A stretch of DNA of 39,000 nt from the NCBI GenBank assembly GCA_030652255.1, contig JAUSAZ010000016.1, positions 1 to 39,000 on the forward strand, written 5' to 3'. Below are positions 33,830-39,000 of the stretch, piece by piece. A model generated the notes under the pieces. That model had not been told where the DNA came from, did no database searches, and saw only the letters and a program-made list of their open reading frames with translations. Every line of letters begins with the position of its first letter. The stretch's first letter is position 1. The position numbers and the translations under genes are program-made. The DNA comes from Myxococcales bacterium. GTDB lineage: Bacteria; Myxococcota_A; Polyangia; Polyangiales; Ga0077539.

Positions 33830-33875
33830 CGCCCGGATGCCCCTCCCCTGCGACCCGCGGTCGGAGGACGACGCG

Positions 33876-34043
33876 CTACAGCGCCCGCGTGAAGAAGCGG
33901 ATCGCAGGGTCGCGCAGCGCGTCGACCGGGAGGACGTGGCAGGCCGACGGGGGCGACTCGGCGCGCATCTCGGCGAAGTGCTGCGCGAGCAGGGCGCGGA
34001 CGTCGTCGTGGTCGAGTTCGCCTTCGGTGATCGTCCAGTCCAT
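33876..34043 (-). pseudogene. truncated GNAT N-acetyltransferase
   Basis: The 55-residue frame starts MDWTITEGELDHDDVRALLA and continues AQHFAEMRAESPPSACHVLP, which is the N-terminal part of a family of GNAT acetyltransferases (VRALLAxHxAxMRAxSPPxSxHxLxxxxLRxPxIxFFTxR). The frame stops after FFTRAL, before the acetyl-CoA-binding strand (RxxGxG/A), and only 46 bp separate it from the convergent membrane-protein gene, so the rest is gone. It is a decayed gene or a very short fragment; retention of a start suggests a recent loss. Confidence 0.55.
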
Positions 34044-34183
34044 CGGTCCCTCCGCTTCGGAGCGCTCGAGGCCCCGCCCCCGGTGGGCGCGCTTGGCACG
34101 CCGGGGAGGCGGGTGATAGCGTGCGCCGCACCTCGAAGGGGAGTTCACCCCCTTAGGCGGGCGATCGGACTGCGTAAACATCG

Positions 34184-35506
34184 GTGAGTGGCGGTAATCC
34201 AGAGGTGGCGGCGGTTCTGGGGGCCATGCTGTTTCTCGCGCTGGGGGCGGTGCTGGTGACCATCGAGTCGTCGCTGGTGGCCCTCCCCGACGCGCGGATG
34301 CGGGCCCTGCGCGACGAGCTCGGCTCCAAGGGCAAGCGGCTGGAGACCTACCTCGCCGACCCGATGCGGGTGCTCTCGCGGCTGCTGGCGGGCCGGGTGA
34401 TCTGCCCCATCCTCGCGACGGCGCTCATCGTCGCGGTGGCGATGCAGGACCAGCCGCCGTGGTGGGAGATCGTGCTGCGGGTGCTGGCCGTGGCGACGGT
34501 GTACGGGCTCTTGACGGAGGCCGCGGTGGCCATCGGGCGGCACCGGGCGCGGCAGATCGCGCCGCAGGCCCTCGGGTGGGTGCGGCCCATCGGGTGGGTG
34601 CTGGCGCCCTTCGCGTTCCCGATGGCGCTGGTGGGCAAGGCGATGCGGCGCTGGCTGGCCGAGCGCAGCCAGGAGCACGTCGGGGAGATGACCGAGAAGG
34701 AGGTCGAGTACGTGGTCGAGGCCGCCGAGCAGGCGGGCGCCGTCGACGCGGTGAGCAGCGAGATGCTCCAGAACGTCATCGACCTGAAGGAGCTCACCGC
34801 GCGGGAGATCATGGTGCCGCGCACGCAGGTGGTGGCGCTCGACATCCACACGGACTTCGACAAGGCCGTCGAGCGCATGAGCGACGAGGGCCACTCGCGG
34901 GTGCCCCTCTACGACGGGCAGATCGACAACGTCGTGGGCGTGCTGGTCACCAAGGACCTCTTCCGCGTCGCCACGCAGGCGCCCGGCAAGGGGGGCGAGC
35001 GCTCGCTGGAGGCGCTCTCGCGCAAGCCGGTGATCATGGTGTCGGACACGCAGCCGGTGACCTCGGTGCTGCGCGAGCTGCAGCTGAAGCGCATGCACCT
35101 GGCGATGGTGGTCGACGAGTTCGGGGCCATCCTCGGGCTGGTGACCCTCGAAGACATCCTGGAAGAGCTGGTCGGCGACATCCGCGACGAGCACGACGAG
35201 CAGGTGGACACCGACCTGGTCGAGATCGCCCCGGGGCGCTACCTGGTGAGCGCGGGCATGGCCGTCACCGAGCTGTCCGAGCGGCTCTCGGTGCGCTTCC
35301 CGGAGGACGGTGACTACACCACCCTGGGGGGATTCCTGTCGGCGCGCGCGGGCAAGGTGCCGTCCGTGGGCACGGTGGTGCTCTGGGACTCGCTGCGCTT
35401 CGTGGTGCGCGAGGGGGACAAGCGCCGGGCGACGAAGGTGGAGGTCGTGCGCGACCCGCAGCGGGCCAGCCAGCGGGCGCCCGCCGGGGACGACGACGAC
35501 GACTGA
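34184..35506 (+). CDS. CNNM/CorC-type transporter-associated protein (DUF21-CBS)
   Basis: This 440-residue protein starts with the GTG at 34184. The N-terminal ~150 residues form the DUF21/CNNM membrane domain (LGAMLFLALGAVLVTIESSL; WWEIVLRVLAVATVYGLL). A helical linker (VEYVVEAAEQAGAV) leads to a pair of CBS domains (~200-330: IMVPRTQVVALDI, HSRVPLYDGQIDNVVGVL, MHLAMVVDEFGAILGLVTLEDILEEL). A CorC/HlyC C-terminal domain (~345-425) follows. It is expected to act in Mg2+/Co2+ transport or export. An acidic tail (DDDDD) ends the protein. It is probably the first gene of a rightward set with the metallophosphoesterase and RbgA. Confidence 0.9.
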   Translation: MSGGNPEVAAVLGAMLFLALGAVLVTIESSLVALPDARMRALRDELGSKGKRLETYLADPMRVLSRLLAGRVICPILATALIVAVAMQDQPPWWEIVLRVLAVATVYGLLTEAAVAIGRHRARQIAPQALGWVRPIGWVLAPFAFPMALVGKAMRRWLAERSQEHVGEMTEKEVEYVVEAAEQAGAVDAVSSEMLQNVIDLKELTAREIMVPRTQVVALDIHTDFDKAVERMSDEGHSRVPLYDGQIDNVVGVLVTKDLFRVATQAPGKGGERSLEALSRKPVIMVSDTQPVTSVLRELQLKRMHLAMVVDEFGAILGLVTLEDILEELVGDIRDEHDEQVDTDLVEIAPGRYLVSAGMAVTELSERLSVRFPEDGDYTTLGGFLSARAGKVPSVGTVVLWDSLRFVVREGDKRRATKVEVVRDPQRASQRAPAGDDDDD

Positions 35507-35566
35507 GCGCGCCGCGGCGGTGGTAGCGCTGGCGCCGGGGGCGCCGCGGACGTAAAGGGTTGCGTG

Positions 35567-36247
35567 ATGACGTCGACCCCCTCGGACCGGACCTGGAAGA
35601 TGGAGGGCGTGCGCGGCCCGATGGCGTTCCTCGCGGACGTGCACGGCAACCTGGCGGCGCTCGACGCCGTGCTCGCGGCCCTCAAGGACGAGCGCGTGGA
35701 GAGCATCTTCGTCGCCGGCGACCTGCTGCTGCCGGGCGACGACGCGCTGGCCGTCTGGATGCGGCTGATGGAGGTCCACGCGCGCTGCGTGCGCGGCACC
35801 ACCGACCGGGCGCTGGCGCTGATGGAGCCCGCGCGGCTTCAGCCGAAGTCCGACGAGGAGCGCGCGGCGGCGCGGCGCTTCACCGAGACGCGCGAGGCCC
35901 TCGGCGAGCTCATCCTCGCGAAGCTACGGCGGCTCCCGGAGGCCCTGCGGCTGGAGATGCCCGACGGCCGCGAGTGGGTGGTGGTGCACGGCTCGCCCAT
36001 GGACCCCGACGAGGCCATCACCCCCGACCTCGACGACGAGGAGGTGGGCGCGCTCATCGGCGACGACCCCGCGGACGTGATCATCTGCGGCAGCGGCCAC
36101 GTGCCCTTCGTGCGCACCCTGGAGGAGGTGACCATCGTCGCGGTGGGCAGCGTCGGCGCTGCGCCCGAGGGCCGCACGGCGCACTACACCCTGATGATGC
36201 CGACGGCGCAGGGCCCGCGCATCGACCAGCGGTGGGTCACGTACTGA
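35567..36247 (+). CDS. metallophosphoesterase (YfcE/calcineurin-like), degenerate
   Basis: This 226-residue protein has the calcineurin-like fold with AFLADVHGNLAALDAVL (Asp and His), FVAGDLLLPG (Asp), VVVHGSPM (His) and GSGHVPF (His). The usual GNHD motif is replaced by RGTTDRAL and the usual GHTHxP by GSGHVP, so metal ligands may be missing; the protein could be a weak or altered phosphoesterase. The start at 35567 (ATG) is preferred over the GTG at 35564 because its spacing from aaaggg is more normal. It is 60 bp after the CBS protein and 26 bp before rbgA. Confidence 0.8.
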   Translation: MTSTPSDRTWKMEGVRGPMAFLADVHGNLAALDAVLAALKDERVESIFVAGDLLLPGDDALAVWMRLMEVHARCVRGTTDRALALMEPARLQPKSDEERAAARRFTETREALGELILAKLRRLPEALRLEMPDGREWVVVHGSPMDPDEAITPDLDDEEVGALIGDDPADVIICGSGHVPFVRTLEEVTIVAVGSVGAAPEGRTAHYTLMMPTAQGPRIDQRWVTY

Positions 36248-36273
36248 GAGCGGGCGTGCTAGGAGCGCGGGCG

Positions 36274-37104
36274 ATGGCGATCCAGTGGTACCCGGGGCAC
36301 ATGACGAAGGCGCGGCGCCTGCTGGGCGAGATGATGCCCTCGCAGGACGTCGTCATCGAGGTGCTCGACGCCCGGATGCCGGCCGCGAGCGCCAACCCCG
36401 TGGTGGCCGAGCTGCGGCGCACGAAGCCCTGCGTGAAGGTGCTCAGCAAGAGCGACCTCGCCGACCCGGCGGTCACCGAGGCCTGGCTCGCGCACTTCCA
36501 GGGCGACCCCACGGTGCTCGCCATCGCCACGAGCCTCGGGCGCGTCGGCGAGGCCCGCTCGCGCATCCCGGCCCTCTGCGAGCGCCTCTCGCAGCGTGAG
36601 CGCGGCGCCGACAAGCCGCTGCGCGCGGTGATCGTGGGCATCCCCAACGTGGGCAAGTCGTCGCTCATCAACACGCTGATGGGGCGCGACGTGGCCGCCG
36701 TGAGCGACAAGCCCGCGGTCACCAAGGAGATCCAGCTGGTGACGCTCCCCAACGGGATGCTCCTGTCGGACAACCCGGGGCTGCTCTGGCCGAAGATCCA
36801 GGACGACGACGCCACGCTGCGGCTGGCGCTCGGCGGCGCGATCCCCGACACGGCCATCGAGTACCAGAGCGTCGGGCTCTTCGCGGCGGCGTACTTCCTC
36901 GAGCGCTACCCCGCGCTGGTGGTCGCGCGCTACAAGCTGAAGGAGGCGCCCGCCTCGGCGGGTGCGCTGCTGGAGGAGATCGGCCGCCGCCGCGGCTGCC
37001 TGCGCAGCGGCGGAACCATCGACCTCTACAAGGCCGCCGACATCCTGGTGCACGAGTTTCGCGCGGGCACCCTCGGGCGCATCAGCCTGGAGTCGCCGGG
37101 CTAG
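36274..37104 (+). CDS. rbgA: ribosome-assembly GTPase RbgA (YlqF)
   Basis: This 276-residue protein shows a circularly permuted GTPase: WYPGHMTKARR at the N-terminus, G4 SKSD (~58-61), then G1 GIPNVGKSS (~122-130), and G3 DNPG (166-169). The C-terminal ~80 residues are the RbgA helical ribosome-binding part (LLEEIGRRRGCLRSGG). It acts in the cytoplasm on the large ribosomal subunit. An aggag site lies ~9 bp upstream of the ATG. It is the last gene before the IS element. Confidence 0.95.
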   Translation: MAIQWYPGHMTKARRLLGEMMPSQDVVIEVLDARMPAASANPVVAELRRTKPCVKVLSKSDLADPAVTEAWLAHFQGDPTVLAIATSLGRVGEARSRIPALCERLSQRERGADKPLRAVIVGIPNVGKSSLINTLMGRDVAAVSDKPAVTKEIQLVTLPNGMLLSDNPGLLWPKIQDDDATLRLALGGAIPDTAIEYQSVGLFAAAYFLERYPALVVARYKLKEAPASAGALLEEIGRRRGCLRSGGTIDLYKAADILVHEFRAGTLGRISLESPG

Positions 37105-37186
37105 AAGGCCGTCGCGGGGGACTTGAAGGCTTGATGTGCGCTGGGGTCGCGAGCCCCCTCACCGCGCTGCCGCGCGCCCTCACCCC

Positions 37187-37195
37187 CGCGGGGCG
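37187..37195. repeat. target-site duplication, left copy
   Basis: cgcggggcg at 37187-37195 is identical to 38708-38716 and directly abuts the IS ends. A 9-bp duplication is the signature of IS4/Tn5-type transposition. Confidence 0.9.
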
Positions 37196-37202
37196 CTTGG
37201 CT

Positions 37203-38684
37203 TTACCCAATACCATCGGGCGAGGGCGGCGTTGGCCCTTGGCGCTGCGCGAGCAGCAGGCAGACGGCGGTTTCGACCCGATCCATTCCGCGACTGAAGT
37301 TCACCAGCCCGGGCGGCCCGCCGCTGGACCGCCCGACGTAGCCGCCCAGCTCGGCGATCAGCGTCACCATGCGTCCCAGCGTCGGGGTCTCGCCGGGTTG
37401 CTCGGCGTTCTTGCGGTGCAGTCGATACAGCAGCAACGCCCCGTCGATCTCGTCGCGGCTGAACGCCACGTCCGCGGGCACATCGGGCTCTTCGCGCGAT
37501 CGATGCAGCAAGCTCTGGCGGCGCACCGCCACAGACAACCCGAGCGTGATCCACCGGGCAAGCCCCTCGAACGACTTCAGCTGCGCGCGCTCCACCGCGC
37601 ACGCGCCGCTCTTGGCCCCCAAGAACACCCCCTCGATCCGGAACCGACGCCCGTACGTCCGCACCACCCACACCGCCTCCTCGAACGTCCGCACCGGCGC
37701 GCTCGTCCACAGCAGCCACTCCAGCGGCTCCTGGCCCTCCGGTACCCCGACCTCTTCGCGCACCCACACCACCGTCAGCGGCACGTTCCCGGCGAGGCGG
37801 CCGCTCCGCTGCTCGCGCAACCGCACGCCCACCGAGAGCCAGCGCACCGTCAGGCACGCCGTCCGCGCGGGGCCCTTGTGGGGGTGCGGGATGTGCTGCC
37901 ACATCGTCCCGTCGGGCGGCTGTCCTGCCAAGGCATCGAGCACCTTGAGTTCGGCGCGGTCGGACCGATCCAAGGTCCGCGCGGCGAGGTTGCGGTTGTG
38001 GGTCATGCGCACGGTGAAGCGCGTCCCCTCCAGGCCGCGGAGCAGGACGTGGAGGGCGTCGGCCTCGGCGTCCATCAGGTACCAGGGCCGTGCCTCGACG
38101 CCCTCGGCGCGCAGCCGCCGCTCGAAGGCGTGCTGGCACGCCGTCCAGTGGTGACTCTCCTTGTCCTCGAGCGCGCGGGCGCTGTGAGGGACCGGATCGG
38201 GCGTCATGGGTCGGGCCCAGAGGCGCAGGTCCGCGAGGCCCAGCTCGACGCCGTCGAGGGTCATGGCGACGGCCGCCATGATCTTGATGCCGAGCCCTCG
38301 GGATCGTCGCGACCCGATGGATCCGACGCCGTGGGTGCCGTCGCGGTCGGTGTGGGCGGCGCTGGAGCCGTCGATGGCGACGAGGACGAAGGGCAGGCCC
38401 TGGCAGCGCCGCGCGGTGGCGCGGCCCATGGCGTCGATCAGCCCGGTGTGAGCGCAGTGCCGGGAGGCCAGGAAGCGGTAGGTGCCCTTGCGCAGCGCTG
38501 CCCGCGGGAACGTCGCGCAGGGCGTCCCCAGCGGCCGACGGACCATCGCATCCAGCACCCGGACCGCGCGGCGATTGCGCGCCCGATGGCCGAAGTCCAG
38601 CGAAGCCAACTCTTCCTGCGCCCACTCGTCGAGAGGAGATTCCATCCCGGAGGGGAGCTCTCCGAGGGCGACCACGCCAGCCAT
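37203..38684 (-). CDS. IS4-family (Tn5-like) DDE transposase
   Basis: This 493-residue protein has a Tn5-type N-terminal DNA-binding region (WAQEELASLDFGHRARNRR; TYRFLASRHCAHTGLID). The DDE catalytic residues are Asp105 (LVAIDGSSA), Asp205 (YLMDAEADAL) and Glu351 in the Y-2-R-3-E-6-K motif (YGRRFRIEGVFLGAK; Tyr344, Arg347, Glu351, Lys358). The start at 38684 is chosen because it lies inside the element; a longer open frame to 38723 leaves the IS. The stop codon TAA is contributed by the terminal inverted repeat. Confidence 0.9.
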   Translation of the reverse strand: MAGVVALGELPSGMESPLDEWAQEELASLDFGHRARNRRAVRVLDAMVRRPLGTPCATFPRAALRKGTYRFLASRHCAHTGLIDAMGRATARRCQGLPFVLVAIDGSSAAHTDRDGTHGVGSIGSRRSRGLGIKIMAAVAMTLDGVELGLADLRLWARPMTPDPVPHSARALEDKESHHWTACQHAFERRLRAEGVEARPWYLMDAEADALHVLLRGLEGTRFTVRMTHNRNLAARTLDRSDRAELKVLDALAGQPPDGTMWQHIPHPHKGPARTACLTVRWLSVGVRLREQRSGRLAGNVPLTVVWVREEVGVPEGQEPLEWLLWTSAPVRTFEEAVWVVRTYGRRFRIEGVFLGAKSGACAVERAQLKSFEGLARWITLGLSVAVRRQSLLHRSREEPDVPADVAFSRDEIDGALLLYRLHRKNAEQPGETPTLGRMVTLIAELGGYVGRSSGGPPGLVNFSRGMDRVETAVCLLLAQRQGPTPPSPDGIG

Positions 38685-38692
38685 CCCAGGTT

Positions 38693-38707
38693 TTGGGTAA
38701 AGCCAAG
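38693..38707. repeat. right terminal inverted repeat of the IS
   Basis: The inverted copy of the 15-bp left end (37196-37210) lies here. It is directly followed by the 9-bp target duplication copy at 38708-38716. Confidence 0.9.
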
Positions 38708-38827
38708 CGCGGGGCGGGGGCAAGGGCTCGGACGTGTGAAAGGTCGTGGTTGAGCGGATGCGCCCGACGACCTCCCCAGTCCTCCACCACCCCTGCGTCG
38801 TTGGAGCCCTTGCCCCCGCCCCGCGCT
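38706..38827. repeat. 24-bp perfect inverted repeat with 74-bp spacer
   Basis: Positions 38706-38729 are a perfect inverted copy of 38804-38827. The arm includes the target duplication and the sequence ggggcaagggctc. The last two bases of the IS end contribute by chance. It shows that the region into which the IS jumped was already repeat-rich. Confidence 0.75.
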
Positions 38828-39000
38828 CATCGTTGCCCTCATCGTGTGCGAATCGCTTTCAGGCTGGGGTTCCGCGCGATGGCGCGTCACCCCAGGCAAT
38901 AACAGGAGGACCGCCCCGGACGGTGTCCGGGGCTCCGAACGGGCATCGCCTGATACGCGCCGGAGGCGCCGCGTCTACGTCCGGGGATGCCCCTCCGTTC
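38708..39000. other. intergenic end of window, repeat modules, no gene
   Basis: No gene is supported. Besides the 24-bp inverted repeat, it holds modules also found at 244-316 (at 38826-38846, inverted, and near 38862-38890, direct) and a perfect 8-bp stem (38914-38932, loop ggt). The sequence runs out at 39000 in a further dyad (gaacgg near 38937 and ccgttc at 38995-39000). Confidence 0.6.

Larger units (their letters stand above)
37196..38707 (-). mobile_element. IS4/Tn5-like insertion sequence with 9-bp target duplication
   Basis: The element is 1,512 bp long and carries one transposase gene. The ends are cttggctttacccaa (37196 on) and its inverted copy at 38693-38707; the first 15 bp of each match exactly and the match continues for ~4 more with one difference. 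The two flanking 9-mers are identical. The insertion has cleanly split a palindromic intergenic sequence (see findings) downstream of rbgA. The ends and transposase look intact, so it may still be active. Confidence 0.93.

Overview
The window is a very GC-rich stretch of bacterial chromosome. It carries many lipobox-bearing secreted proteins, two Uma2-type nucleases, several histidine kinases, a peroxisome-type acyl-CoA oxidase and a serum-lectin-free but Cys-rich set of exported proteins. This combination suggests a myxobacterium-like organism (Myxococcota, possibly Polyangia). That assignment is an inference from gene content and base composition; no rRNA or tRNA gene was seen.

Layout. 1-384: intergenic with two copies of a repeat that recurs at the far right end. 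385-2895: a stand-alone MetOD1 protein followed 3 bp later by a PAS-PAS-kinase-receiver hybrid kinase. 2801-6624: a PAP2-type membrane protein, a Cys-rich lipoprotein, an outer-membrane barrel and a membrane-anchored Cys-rich protein. 6630-10787: divergent RNase II-family protein and acyl-CoA oxidase. 10966-12804: von Willebrand-type lipoprotein. 12820-16397: leftward run recN, small PQQ-propeller protein, L,D-transpeptidase, Uma2 protein. 16541-17965: divergent second Uma2 protein and a pentapeptide-repeat lipoprotein. 17966-18378: AT-richer island plus a probable kinase remnant. 18379-21262: leftward three-gene two-component locus, in which the first kinase has lost its ATP-binding domain. 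21385-22926: papain-like protease lipoprotein.

23199-23941 is a scar. A truncated ffh (SRP54) and a truncated nucleotidyltransferase-like gene face each other across about 160 bp of unassigned DNA, with the intact small partner of the second gene beside it. 24181-25038 is an unknown protein. 25039-25476 is packed with dyads, including twin 16-bp palindromes 22 bp apart, in front of a membrane-bound hybrid kinase (25477-28038). Two lipoproteins follow (28086-29131).

29178-31886 is a compact leftward sulfur operon: an SQR-type flavoprotein, a DUF1641-TusE/DsrC fusion and a DsrE-like protein. A glutathione S-transferase lies divergently. The rest holds a membrane protein, a GNAT remnant, a CNNM/CorC-type protein, a degenerate metallophosphoesterase and the ribosome-assembly GTPase RbgA. 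An IS4/Tn5-like insertion sequence (37196-38707) closes the gene part; its 9-bp target duplication is visible and it landed in the apex of a palindrome.

The most unusual items are the DUF1641-DsrC/TusE fusion operon, the kinase lacking its ATPase domain that is translationally coupled to its regulator, the ffh/nucleotidyltransferase scar, and the twin operators at 25306-25343. No CRISPR array or obvious defence island was seen.
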